NCBI GenBank assembly: GCA_002496385.1
Contig: DAJR01000061.1
Coordinates: 11,296 to 38,684, forward strand
Origin: Methanomassiliicoccales archaeon UBA147
GTDB taxonomy: Archaea; Thermoplasmatota; Thermoplasmata; SG8-5
DNA: 27,389 nucleotides
Reading direction: 5' to 3'
Of this stretch, positions 1 to 6,999 are shown in pieces (position 1 is the first letter of the stretch; every line of letters starts with the position of its first letter). The notes beneath the pieces were generated by a model. It saw only the letters and a list, made by a program, of their open reading frames with translations, searched no databases and was not told where the DNA came from. A program made the translations under genes and the position numbers.

Positions 1-4
1 CTTT

Positions 5-47
5 CGCTAACCATACTTGGTTAGCGTTAAGACGAGGCTATGCCTCG
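5..47. repeat. Two adjacent GC-rich hairpins at the left edge
   Basis: An 8-bp stem (CGCTAACC 5-12 with GGTTAGCG 19-26, loop ATACTT) is followed by a 6-bp stem (CGAGGC 33-38 with GCCTCG 42-47, loop TAT). They lie just beyond the stop codon of the leftward STAND gene, so they could be its transcript end or the remains of a repeat. Two short strings here, CTTGGTTAG (16-24) and GCCTCGCCTGT (42-52), recur in the same order at 18734-18742 and 18793-18803, which hints at a shared repeat family. Confidence 0.5.
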
Positions 48-67
48 CCTGTTTAGGGGCTGGTAGT

Positions 68-1213
68 TTATTCTTTTTTCTGCTTCTTCAGGAACAGCAT
101 CAGCTTTATCTCCTCGGGGGAGAAGCTGGTGTTCTGCCTCAGCTCCTTCTCGTTGCCCCTGGCCAGTAACTTCAATGTCGGGGGCTTCCCCCTGGTGAAG
201 AGGAACAGCCTCTTCATCGCGTCCGGGTCGATGTCGGGCGTCCCCAAAATAGTCTGGCAGTGGCGGATGTCGAGGCCCCTGATGTGCACCTCCCCGACTG
301 AGCCGTCATGCTGGTCGATGATCGTGTAGAACCTGTTGTAGGACGGCGTGTCCTCTCTCACGGTGACCAGCAGCTTGAACCCCGGGATGGCCTTGATGGC
401 GGAGACGAAGCCCGTAAGGAACTCGACCGTCTCCTCGCTGGCGCCGAAATAACCGTCCAGGACGAGGATAATCTTGCTCCCGCAGAACTGCTCGGCGAGC
501 TTCTTCGGGGTCCTGGCCGATATGTCGAAATCCGTTTTCAGTTCCGTGGCGGTGTCAGTGATTGCCTTCAGAAGGCCCGGGAGGTCCTTCCTGGCCTCCA
601 CCCATGCGGCGGACCAGCGTTTGTTGACCTGCCGGACGAAATGCGAGGCCAGTGCCGAGGTTCCGTAACCCCGGCTGCCGTAAACAGCGATAACTCTGAT
701 CCTGGCGTCATCCAGCATCGCGTTCAATTCAGCCAACTCATTGTCCCTGTCCACGAATCCAGTCACGTCCGGAACGGGTCCCGAGATTCCACATTTCGCG
801 GGCGGCGCTGACGCTTCCCCGGCCAGCTCTCTCAGGACGGGCAACAGCGGGCCTTTCGCGGAATCCAGGATATCGCCGACGCTGGCGCTTCCCGCGGACG
901 TGCAGACGGTCGAACCTTTCAGATGCCGCAGGACCGCGTTCGCCTCCTCAACGCCGCTCTGGGTAAGAAAATAAACATTGTACCGGCGCTTCTCCCCGAC
1001 GACATGGCTCTTTGCCGTGCCCAGGAAATTCCTCCCTTCCAGGCCTTTCAGCGTCCTCGGGATGTGCGTGAGCCGCAGCCCTGTCGCCTCGGAGATGCCC
1101 TTCTGGGTCATGGCCTGCGGGAATTCCTTGTCGTCCGCATGGTGCATGTAATCCCGCAGGTGGATGAGTACGCGGTCGGTCGCGGTGAGGTCAAGACTGG
1201 ATTTAGAATTCAT
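68..1213 (-). CDS. wHTH plus STAND-type P-loop ATPase, altered Walker A
   Basis: The 381-residue protein has an N-terminal winged-helix-like region (about 10-100) and a STAND/AAA-type ATPase region (about 150-350). FVDRDNEL (153-160) matches the lead-in usual for STAND ATPases. The Walker A equivalent GSRGYGTS (179-186) has Thr at 185 where the family has Lys. Walker B is IILVLD (248-253). VTVRED (283-288) resembles a sensor Arg segment, and GKPPTLKLLA (342-351) resembles the STAND GxP motif. No C-terminal repeat sensor domain follows. STAND proteins are usually signal-dependent switches; with a DNA-binding head this is probably a regulator, ligand unknown. The start is supported by a TATA box 27 nt upstream, giving a leaderless mRNA. 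The Lys-to-Thr change could mean weak or absent ATP hydrolysis. Confidence 0.7.
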   Translation of the reverse strand: MNSKSSLDLTATDRVLIHLRDYMHHADDKEFPQAMTQKGISEATGLRLTHIPRTLKGLEGRNFLGTAKSHVVGEKRRYNVYFLTQSGVEEANAVLRHLKGSTVCTSAGSASVGDILDSAKGPLLPVLRELAGEASAPPAKCGISGPVPDVTGFVDRDNELAELNAMLDDARIRVIAVYGSRGYGTSALASHFVRQVNKRWSAAWVEARKDLPGLLKAITDTATELKTDFDISARTPKKLAEQFCGSKIILVLDGYFGASEETVEFLTGFVSAIKAIPGFKLLVTVREDTPSYNRFYTIIDQHDGSVGEVHIRGLDIRHCQTILGTPDIDPDAMKRLFLFTRGKPPTLKLLARGNEKELRQNTSFSPEEIKLMLFLKKQKKE

Positions 1214-1236
1214 CGGACTGGATATGGGGACTCTAA

Positions 1237-1244
1237 GATAAAAA
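1237..1244 (-). promoter_or_regulatory. TATA box for the STAND gene (leaderless)
   Basis: On the minus strand TTTTTATC is centred about 27 nt upstream of the ATG at 1213. Archaeal transcription begins about 25-27 nt after the TATA centre, so the mRNA should begin at or next to the start codon. No Shine-Dalgarno sequence precedes the ATG. Confidence 0.55.
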
Positions 1245-1300
1245 GGCTTGTGGCACGGGCTGGACAGAATGGGGCGCAGCCCAATCTACAAGTGTCTTAG

Positions 1301-1642
1301 TTATCCGACTATCTCTACAACCAGCTCTTTTTTTGAGTTAATTCCCCAGTTGGCGATGGTCCCTTCCTCCAGCCCCGCAAACTGCGCAAGTTTGGAGGGG
1401 ATGGTCATGGTCAGGCTCTTCCCGACCTTGCGAATCTTGACAGTCAGTTCCTTCTTCTCGATGGCTTTGGCTATCTCCATGGCTTTCTCTGCATCCAGAG
1501 GGTGAAGTATTTCCTCACCGCATTTGACGCATTTCCAGCCCCGGACCGGAATATCTTTCCAGTTGGTCTTGATATTCTTGGTTTCGCCGCCGCACGGGCA
1601 CTGGACCTTTATCTTGTCCATCGGGTCTGTTTTTTTTCTCAT
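1301..1642 (-). CDS. Zinc-ribbon plus AbrB-like antitoxin
   Basis: The 113-residue protein has a four-cysteine zinc ribbon at the N-terminus (CPCGG near 15-19 and CVKCGEE near 38-44). A C-terminal swapped-hairpin AbrB/SpoVT-like domain follows (VRIRKVGKSLTMTIPSK-like core, about 68-110, as TVKIRKVGKSL then TIPSKLA). AbrB-type domains bind operator DNA and are common in antitoxins; a zinc ribbon fused to a DNA-binding domain recalls the layout of MqsA, which uses an HTH instead. Its ATG overlaps the stop of the upstream gene (ATGA, 1639-1642), so the two are translationally coupled. Likely role: it neutralises the upstream protein and represses the shared promoter. This is inferred from domain layout and gene order; activity is unproven. 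Confidence 0.65.
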   Translation of the reverse strand: MRKKTDPMDKIKVQCPCGGETKNIKTNWKDIPVRGWKCVKCGEEILHPLDAEKAMEIAKAIEKKELTVKIRKVGKSLTMTIPSKLAQFAGLEEGTIANWGINSKKELVVEIVG

Positions 1643-1926
1643 TTTCTGCCTCCTTTCAGTTGGTGAAGCTTCCTCTTTGACGCGGTGAATGTCCCAACGT
1701 GCGTAAGGACCAGGTGCTCACCTGTGTCCGCAACCACCACCTTGACTATCGTTTTTCCTCTCTGGATGCAGCGTTCATATATGTTCTTTTTCCGCTTGCT
1801 CCGGAAGCAGTCGAATCCTTCTTCAAGGATCTCGGCAACATCGTCGAGGAATATGTCAAGGTCGAACATCTCATCCTGAGACGCCCTGGTCGGAAGTATC
1901 GGCTTTCCACGCCATGTAGCTAGCAA
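1639..1926 (-). CDS. Putative small toxin, first gene of a TA pair
   Basis: The protein is basic, 95 residues, with an acidic helix (about 21-38) followed by the stretch YERCIQRGKTIVKVVV and then EHLVLTHVGTF. That alternation resembles the compact beta-sheet fold of DUF4258/RelE-like toxins that pair with zinc-ribbon antitoxins; the match is by eye only. The start is TTG at 1926, supported by GGTGA six nt upstream (1931-1937). An internal ATG (residue 20) lacks such a site. The antitoxin-like gene overlaps its stop by four bases. Toxin first, antitoxin second is the MqsRA/HigBA order. A substrate or ribonuclease activity cannot be deduced from the sequence. Confidence 0.55.
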   Translation of the reverse strand: MLATWRGKPILPTRASQDEMFDLDIFLDDVAEILEEGFDCFRSKRKKNIYERCIQRGKTIVKVVVADTGEHLVLTHVGTFTASKRKLHQLKGGRK

Positions 1927-1930
1927 TATA

Positions 1931-1970
1931 TGTCACCAACATACATCAAGGATATACATCTATAAATATA
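1931..1970 (-). promoter_or_regulatory. TA-pair promoter, SD and possible operator
   Basis: A minus-strand TATA box (complement of TATAAATATA, 1961-1970) predicts a transcript start near 1940. GGTGACA (1937-1931) is the ribosome binding site for the TTG start. Two copies of ATACATC (1941-1947 and 1954-1960, 13-bp period) fill the space between TATA box and start site. That is where a repressing AbrB-type antitoxin could bind; this is inference. Confidence 0.5.
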
Positions 1971-2040
1971 TTCCGCCGTAAGTCACAGAAAAAGCCTAAA
2001 AATTGCCCACCAAGTTTCCTCCTGAGAAGGGAGATTATTC

Positions 2041-2880
2041 ATGGGATGGCGTGGAGGTTATATTCATGAACATCACATAAGTCAAGTCCTTGTTGGTGAA
2101 TATGCGTCGAATACGATTTCAATTGATTGCATCAAAGTAATTAAGATAATTGGAAATAGTGTTCGATTTTTATTGTTGTTGGGTGGGGTACATCAACGAA
2201 AGTATATAATGTTCAATTTCCATTACCTTTGTATTGGGAGAGGGGCTACTATTCACAAAGATAAAATTGAAAATCATCAAATTTTTGGATTAATATGTGC
2301 AATTATTGGTGTGCTATTTATCCTCATATTTTTAAATTTTTATTATATTGCAGTAAATGATGGTAAGGATGATTCGAGTTACTCAGAAATATATTTCCTT
2401 TTTTTTGGATTTAATTTTATATTATTAGGTATAATTATTTCCTTGATTGGAAAAGCAAGAATAAATTTAATACGTAACCAACCTATTTATAATGGAATTA
2501 TTGGCGTTTCAATAATTTTTTATTCTATAATTTCAGTTACATCCATGGTTGAGGCAATATCCGAACCTCATGGCGCGACTGATATGGACTGGATTGTGAT
2601 TGTTTTCATTATTTTAGGTTTTTTCTATTTCAACATAGGTTGTACCATCCTCTTGAGTCTTCATCGTTTGGCATTAGTTCTCTCCCTTGGCCCATTCATT
2701 GTTTCGATTCCATTCTGGATTATTATAATAATAACTTCTGGATTCGATTTTAACCTCAATTCTTTCTTCTCTATTCTGTTCTTTTCATTATGTTTAGTTC
2801 CAACGATGGTTTTCATATTTTCGCTCATAAAATGGTGGGCACACAGAAAATCTCATTTCTCTCTGAGTTCAGAAAAATAG
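2041..2880 (+). CDS. AT-rich multi-pass membrane protein, unknown
   Basis: I do not recognise this 279-residue protein. It has about six hydrophobic segments (roughly 85-107, 118-138, 150-168, 184-207, 212-233 and 240-262) and a basic C-terminal tail (KWWAHRKSH). The first 55 residues are not clearly membrane-spanning, and a later start at an internal Met (residue 57, MFNFHY) is possible. The chosen ATG has GGGAG about 7 nt upstream. Codon use and base composition are strikingly AT-rich next to the GC-rich neighbours, and the gene sits beside a toxin/antitoxin-like pair, so it was probably acquired recently. It ends 20 bp from the convergent nucleotidyltransferase gene. No enzymatic motif is visible. 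Confidence 0.6.
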   Translation: MGWRGGYIHEHHISQVLVGEYASNTISIDCIKVIKIIGNSVRFLLLLGGVHQRKYIMFNFHYLCIGRGATIHKDKIENHQIFGLICAIIGVLFILIFLNFYYIAVNDGKDDSSYSEIYFLFFGFNFILLGIIISLIGKARINLIRNQPIYNGIIGVSIIFYSIISVTSMVEAISEPHGATDMDWIVIVFIILGFFYFNIGCTILLSLHRLALVLSLGPFIVSIPFWIIIIITSGFDFNLNSFFSILFFSLCLVPTMVFIFSLIKWWAHRKSHFSLSSEK

Positions 2881-2900
2881 AATTGAAATGCTAGCAAATT

Positions 2901-4007
2901 CTAGTTTCCGCCGTTCCCTGACGGCGGAACAACATTCGCGTTCTCCAGTCTGGAGTGTATCTTCACGCTCATGTTGTCCCCGACGATGCTGCCTATGAGG
3001 GAAACGTCCTCCTCAATCTGGCAGTTCCGGGATATCACGCTGTCCGTTATCTGGGTCTGCCACCCGACCTTGCTCCCGTCCAGGATGATGCTGTCCTCTA
3101 TCTTCGCGTCCCTGTCGATGAACACGTTGTTGTAGATGCAGGACCGCTCTATCACGGAGCCGGCGCTGATGTACACGTCGTCGCCGATGTAGGCCGGGCC
3201 GATTATTTTCACGCCCTTCTCGATGGTGGAGTTCTTGCCCAGCATAATGTTGCCCTTGGTCTTTATCTTGTCGAGGACTATCTTCTGGCCCTCCTTCTCC
3301 ACTATGTCCAGGCTGGCCTGCAGGAGGTCATGCGGCTTCCCGATGTCCCTCCACACGCCCTCGACCGCCCTTCCGTAGAGCGCCTTCCCGTCCTTGAGCA
3401 GGGCCGGGAAAACCTGTTTCGAGAAATCGTACATCTGGTTGGCGGGGATGTAATCGAGGATTTGAGGTTCGAGGACATATATTCCGGCGTTTATCAGATT
3501 GGAGAAAACCTCCTCCTTCTTTGGCTTCTCAAGGAATTTGATTATGCGGTCTTCCTTGTCCAGGCCCACGATGCCGAAATCGGTCGGGTCCTTCACCTTG
3601 GTAAGCGCCATTGTGGCCAAAGCTCCTTTCTTCTTGTGGTAGTCGTACAGTGCGCCGATGTCGATGTCTGCAAGTACATCCCCGCTCGCCACGACGAAGG
3701 TGTCGTCCAGGAAGTGCGAGACTTTCTTCACGGCGCCCGCGGTTCCGGCCGGCTCGGCCTCGAAGGAGTACAGGATGGATGACCCGTAGCCGGCGCCGTC
3801 GCCAATCCTTTTGATGAGTGTGTCCGAAAGATAACCTGTTGTGATAATGTGTTGGTCGAAGCCCCCCTTGACAAGCGACCTCATGACATAGTCGATGCAC
3901 GGCTTGCCCGCGACCGGGATCAGGGGTTTGGGGCGGTGCTCGGTGAGAGGTCTCAGGCGCTTGCCCACCCCTCCCGCCAGGATCACGGCCCTTTTCAAAA
4001 AATTCAC
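2901..4007 (-). CDS. Sugar-phosphate nucleotidyltransferase with beta-helix tail
   Basis: This 368-residue enzyme joins an NDP-sugar pyrophosphorylase domain to a left-handed beta-helix tail. The N-terminal signature AVILAGGVGKRLRPLT followed by RPKPLIPVAGKP (about 7-34) is the nucleotide-binding loop; VASGDVLADID near 107-117 supplies the metal-binding Asp; WRDIGKPHDLL near 219-229 is typical of the family. Residues about 250-350 show hexapeptide-repeat spacing (GDDVYISAGSVIE, then DAKIEDSIILDGSKV). It should transfer a nucleotide to a hexose-1-phosphate in the cytoplasm, for glycan or cell-surface sugar synthesis. Whether the product is GDP-mannose, UDP-GlcNAc or UDP-/dTDP-glucose cannot be decided here. 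The start is GTG, sharing GTGA with the stop of the coiled-coil gene. Confidence 0.85.
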   Translation of the reverse strand: MNFLKRAVILAGGVGKRLRPLTEHRPKPLIPVAGKPCIDYVMRSLVKGGFDQHIITTGYLSDTLIKRIGDGAGYGSSILYSFEAEPAGTAGAVKKVSHFLDDTFVVASGDVLADIDIGALYDYHKKKGALATMALTKVKDPTDFGIVGLDKEDRIIKFLEKPKKEEVFSNLINAGIYVLEPQILDYIPANQMYDFSKQVFPALLKDGKALYGRAVEGVWRDIGKPHDLLQASLDIVEKEGQKIVLDKIKTKGNIMLGKNSTIEKGVKIIGPAYIGDDVYISAGSVIERSCIYNNVFIDRDAKIEDSIILDGSKVGWQTQITDSVISRNCQIEEDVSLIGSIVGDNMSVKIHSRLENANVVPPSGNGGN

Positions 4008-4870
4008 CTTATCTCGAGCTTGCCCTTCTTGAGAAGTGTTTCGAGGGCGTCATCCGCGGCGGCCTCCAGCTTCTTCTCGTCGGTCAGCGCCATCCTCACG
4101 GCCTTGTTCTGCTGCGATATCAGCTGTCTGGATTCCCTAATTTCGTCGCGCTTGAGATTGCGTGCAGTCATGATCTTGTCGCGCATCTCGTTGGCCTTCT
4201 GGTGGAATTGGTCAGCCCTTTCCTTTGTCTTGACATAGGAATCGTGATTCTTGTTGGCCTCGGATATGAGGTGGGAGATGGATTTGCTCATGAGCGTGAT
4301 GCGGTCATGTATCTCGTTGGACTGCTTGGAGAATTCCACGACCTTCGCGTGCTCTTCGTCAGCCATCTTGAAGAGGAGCGTGATCTTCTCGTCAACGTCC
4401 TTGACCTCGGAAAGGATGGCGTCCTGCTCGCCCATTATCGACTCGAGCCTTTTTATCTCGGTGTATTGTTTCTTGAGGTTCTTGAGGAGCTCGTTCTCCT
4501 CCTCGATGGTCAGGACTGTGGTCTCCTGTTTCAGTTCGAGCATCTTGGCATCCGCGCGGATGGTGTCGATGTCCCTGTCCAGGTCCTTGTGGATTCCTTT
4601 GCGCTTGCCCTTCTTCTGCTCGATGAGGGCTTTGGCCCTGTCCTGGTGCTGGTTCCTGAGTTTCTTGTGGTGGCGCATCTTCTTGACTATGGCGTCGCGC
4701 TCGTCCCTCAGGTCCTTTATATCTTCGACTATGTCGCGCCTTTCGTTGTTGAGGGTGTCCCGGGCGTCGGCAAATTCCCTGGCCTGGTCATTCAGCTCGT
4801 TCCGCTTGTCGATGATTCCTCTGTAGCGGATTTCGGCATTCTCCTCTTCTGAAACTTTCGGTTTCTGCAT
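4004..4870 (-). CDS. COG1340-like archaeal coiled-coil protein
   Basis: The 288-residue protein is almost entirely charged alpha helix with heptad spacing, e.g. NDQAREFADARDTLNNERR near 28-46 and further stretches to about 270. It has no signal peptide, membrane segment or catalytic motif. Length and character match the uncharacterised archaeal coiled-coil family COG1340, sometimes mislabelled phosphoserine phosphatase. The ATG at 4870 has GAGAGG about six nt upstream. The downstream nucleotidyltransferase begins inside its stop codon, so the pair is one operon. It is divergent from the HTH regulator at 5038. Function unknown; a scaffold role is only a guess. Confidence 0.7.
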   Translation of the reverse strand: MQKPKVSEEENAEIRYRGIIDKRNELNDQAREFADARDTLNNERRDIVEDIKDLRDERDAIVKKMRHHKKLRNQHQDRAKALIEQKKGKRKGIHKDLDRDIDTIRADAKMLELKQETTVLTIEEENELLKNLKKQYTEIKRLESIMGEQDAILSEVKDVDEKITLLFKMADEEHAKVVEFSKQSNEIHDRITLMSKSISHLISEANKNHDSYVKTKERADQFHQKANEMRDKIMTARNLKRDEIRESRQLISQQNKAVRMALTDEKKLEAAADDALETLLKKGKLEIR

Positions 4871-4910
4871 TCAAAACCTCTCGCACAAGGATACGGGCAT
4901 AACGAGGTTG

Positions 4911-4919
4911 TATTAATAA
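4911..4919 (-). promoter_or_regulatory. TATA box for the coiled-coil/nucleotidyltransferase operon
   Basis: TATTAATAA on the plus strand reads TTATTAATA on the minus strand. It predicts a start near 4888 and a leader of about 18 nt that contains the GAGAGG ribosome binding site before the ATG at 4870. Confidence 0.45.
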
Positions 4920-5006
4920 CATTTTCTCTGGACGGAATTCCTTGGAACAATTGAATGGCGACAATGCATTCCTGTGGTGGCACATACAAAATGCAGAACG
5001 TATCCG

Positions 5007-5013
5007 TTATATA
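5007..5013 (+). promoter_or_regulatory. TATA box fixing the HTH regulator start
   Basis: TTATATA is centred about 27 nt upstream of the ATG at 5038, predicting a leaderless transcript that starts on that codon. This argues against the longer reading from TTG at 4942. Confidence 0.55.
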
Positions 5014-5037
5014 CCGGAACCAATATCAATCGCCCGC

Positions 5038-5667
5038 ATGATTGAGTCTGTAATTTCGCTTGAACCTCCGGGAGCCTGGATATCTTCGATCATCGCCAAA
5101 TTCGGAATAGAGATAAAGATACTCAACACGCTGCCCCACGGAAAGGCCGGTGTCCAGGACCTCATCGAGATGAAGCTCAACAATGCAGACATCGACGAAG
5201 TCAGAAAATTCCTCAAGAAGCAGGACGGCATAGAGCTTGTCGAGCTGGAAGCGGTCGAGTCGGACCGGGCTATCGGCGTCGTGAAGTCCGCCGAGTGCTT
5301 CGGCTGCAGGGAATTGCTCTCCACCGAATGCTTCATGGTATCGGCCAGCTCCAAGGGCGACGGCCGATTGGAATACACGATAATCTCCAGCAGGAACCAG
5401 TGCCTCCGCCAGCTGATGGCCAAGCTCGAGGCGGCCAATGCCTCACCCAAACTCGTCAAGATGAAGAAGCTCACCAAAGAGGAGATGCTCACGGACAATC
5501 AAGAAAAAATCGTCAAGATGGCCTACCAGAGAGGGTATTACGATTTCCCAAAACGCATCGGCGTCAAGGACCTGGCGCAGATATTCAGCATATCCCCTGC
5601 CACCCTGTCGGAGATACTCAGGCGCGGCCAGAAGAAGATTATTGAGAGCTATTTCGAAGGCCGCTGA
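5038..5667 (+). CDS. Bacterio-opsin activator-type HTH regulator
   Basis: With the ATG at 5038 the protein has 209 residues. The C-terminal third (about 150-209) is an HTH_10-type domain: LTDNQEKIVKMAYQRGYYDFP, then RIGVKDLAQIFSISPATLSEILRRG, matching the family in which LT-Q-E-L-AY-GYYD-PR precedes a helix-turn-helix (quoted here in pieces). The N-terminal part (about 1-140) is an alpha/beta sensor-like region with three cysteines (near 84-97), two of them in the motif ECFGC. Such proteins are abundant transcription regulators in euryarchaea. The frame remains open upstream to a TTG at 4942, but the TATA box supports the shorter form. Its 3' end overlaps that of ksgA by 29 bp. The target genes are unknown. 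Confidence 0.8.
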   Translation: MIESVISLEPPGAWISSIIAKFGIEIKILNTLPHGKAGVQDLIEMKLNNADIDEVRKFLKKQDGIELVELEAVESDRAIGVVKSAECFGCRELLSTECFMVSASSKGDGRLEYTIISSRNQCLRQLMAKLEAANASPKLVKMKKLTKEEMLTDNQEKIVKMAYQRGYYDFPKRIGVKDLAQIFSISPATLSEILRRGQKKIIESYFEGR

Positions 5668-6469
5668 GACCCGCGGCCTTTATAGCGTTCGCCACTTCGG
5701 CCAGTTGAGCAGGCGTAAGTGTGATGGGGCGTTCGTTTTTGAAGGGGAGCTCCTCGGCCAGGCCTTTCGCGCTTTCCTTGCTGAGGCCAAGCGCCGCATG
5801 CTCCGCCGAGATGCCGTTCCTGACCTTGCGATTCTTGTGGGAGAACAGAATTCTGACTGTTTCCTTGTACAGACTTTCGTCCGCTATTTCAAAATCAGGT
5901 TTCCTGGGAACCATCTCGACGATGGCCGAATCCACTTTTGGCACTGGGTGGAAGCATCCCCTGGGCACGCTCCTGACAATCTCCGATTTCGCGCGGTAAG
6001 CGACCATCACGGATATCCTCGAGTATTTCCTCTCGCCCGGACGGGCGACCAGATGCTCGGCGAACTCCTTCTGGAACATGAGCAGCGCCTTCCTGAAGCC
6101 CGCGTCCAGCAGCCTCATGGTGATGCCAGAAGATATTTGATAAGGGAGATTGCTGACAACGACATCGAACTCCGGCAGCTCGACCTCCATTGCGTCGCCC
6201 TGGATGACATCGATGCCCCTCTTCCGAAGGTCCGCGGCGAACCTTCTGTCCAGCTCAATCGCGGTAAGACGCCCGCCTGCCGCCGAGAGCCTTTCGGTCA
6301 GTATGCCAAGCCCCGGCCCGATCTCCAGCACCCTGTCGGAACTCAGTATCCCTGCGCGGGCGACCATCCAGTCCGCGACCGAGGCATCCGTCAAAAAGTT
6401 CTGTCCAAGGTTCTTGGAGGGGCGGACGCCGAGTTTTCTCAGTTCGCCCCCGACGCCCGGCGAAGTCAT
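5639..6469 (-). CDS. ksgA: 16S rRNA adenine dimethyltransferase (KsgA/Dim1)
   Basis: The 276-residue enzyme dimethylates two adjacent adenosines in the 3' hairpin of 16S rRNA, using S-adenosylmethionine, late in small-subunit assembly. Family motifs are clear: NLGQNFLTD near 19-27, the SAM loop LEIGPGLGILTERL near 46-59, and the adenosine-pocket motif NLPYQISS near 105-112. The Arg-rich second half (HPVPKVDS) is also typical. The frame extends upstream to 6634, but the ATG at 6469 sits 26 nt from a strong TATA box and gives the usual N-terminus just ahead of KNLGQNF. It is divergent from the ATP synthase operon and converges on the HTH regulator. Confidence 0.93.
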   Translation of the reverse strand: MTSPGVGGELRKLGVRPSKNLGQNFLTDASVADWMVARAGILSSDRVLEIGPGLGILTERLSAAGGRLTAIELDRRFAADLRKRGIDVIQGDAMEVELPEFDVVVSNLPYQISSGITMRLLDAGFRKALLMFQKEFAEHLVARPGERKYSRISVMVAYRAKSEIVRSVPRGCFHPVPKVDSAIVEMVPRKPDFEIADESLYKETVRILFSHKNRKVRNGISAEHAALGLSKESAKGLAEELPFKNERPITLTPAQLAEVANAIKAAGLSGLRNSSQ

Positions 6470-6489
6470 GTTGCATCTGTAAGCGGACC

Positions 6490-6500
6490 ATTTATAATAT
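6490..6500 (-). promoter_or_regulatory. TATA box for ksgA (leaderless)
   Basis: The minus strand reads ATATTATAAA, centred about 26 nt upstream of the ATG at 6469. It predicts transcription from the start codon, with no leader. Confidence 0.6.
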
Positions 6501-6523
6501 CTTTCCCAGCTATTGATAAATAA

Positions 6524-6657
6524 CTTATACCGCCTTGTATTATTGGTGCCGTTGCTCCGGATGAGGGGCATGAGGTGAAGTGATTTGACGTTCACAACGG
6601 CGGGAAGGCCACTGTCCCGGAGACTGTTTTTCATGGGTTGCTGCGGAGGTGCGCCGA
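6524..6657 (+). promoter_or_regulatory. ATP synthase operon promoter and leader
   Basis: CTTATACC (6524-6531) is the best plus-strand TATA box between ksgA and the operon. It would start transcription near 6553 and give a leader of about 105 nt, long for this window. The leader holds a stem CGGGA (6601-6605) with TCCCG (6615-6619), followed by five T (6627-6631), and a ten-codon reading frame at 6633-6665. GGAGGTG (6645-6651) is a strong ribosome binding site for the first gene. Confidence 0.4.
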
Positions 6658-6999
6658 TTGCCTGAAGCGCCCAGGAGTGAGATCCTCAAATCCATAAGGG
6701 ATGCAGAACTGGCAGGGGCCAGGAGGGAGGCGAAGGCCCAGGAAGAATCTTCGCGTATGAGGGACGCGGCGCAGGCGGAATCCGCCGTCATCGTCGAACA
6801 GGCCGAGAAGGATGGCAGGGCATCGATGAGGCAGGCCGTTGAGGCTGCAAAGGCAGAATTGGCGACGCTCAGGAAAGAACGCGTCGCGGAGGCGATGGAC
6901 CTGTCCCGGGGCAGGGAGAACGCGGCCATGTCCAGGATCCCCCGGGTTGCCGAATTTGTACATGAGAAATTCTCGAAGGAGCACAATGTTAAAAACTGA
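6658..6999 (+). CDS. atpH: A-type ATP synthase subunit H
   Basis: This is a 113-residue, nearly all-helical, Ala/Glu/Lys/Arg-rich protein, as expected for subunit H (AhaH), which pairs with subunit E to form the peripheral stalks linking the A1 head to subunit I. The opening PRSEILKSIRDAE is typical of the family. I place the start at TTG 6658, six nt after GGAGGTG; an in-frame GTG at 6649 lies inside that site and would leave no spacing. It is the first gene of the operon and overlaps the start of the subunit I gene by 14 bp. Identity rests mainly on size, coiled-coil character and position. Confidence 0.8.
   Translation: MPEAPRSEILKSIRDAELAGARREAKAQEESSRMRDAAQAESAVIVEQAEKDGRASMRQAVEAAKAELATLRKERVAEAMDLSRGRENAAMSRIPRVAEFVHEKFSKEHNVKN

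Noticed and set aside
4942..5037. Longer N-terminus for the HTH regulator from a TTG start
   Set aside because: The TATA box at 5007-5013 lies inside this stretch and predicts that transcripts begin at the later ATG.
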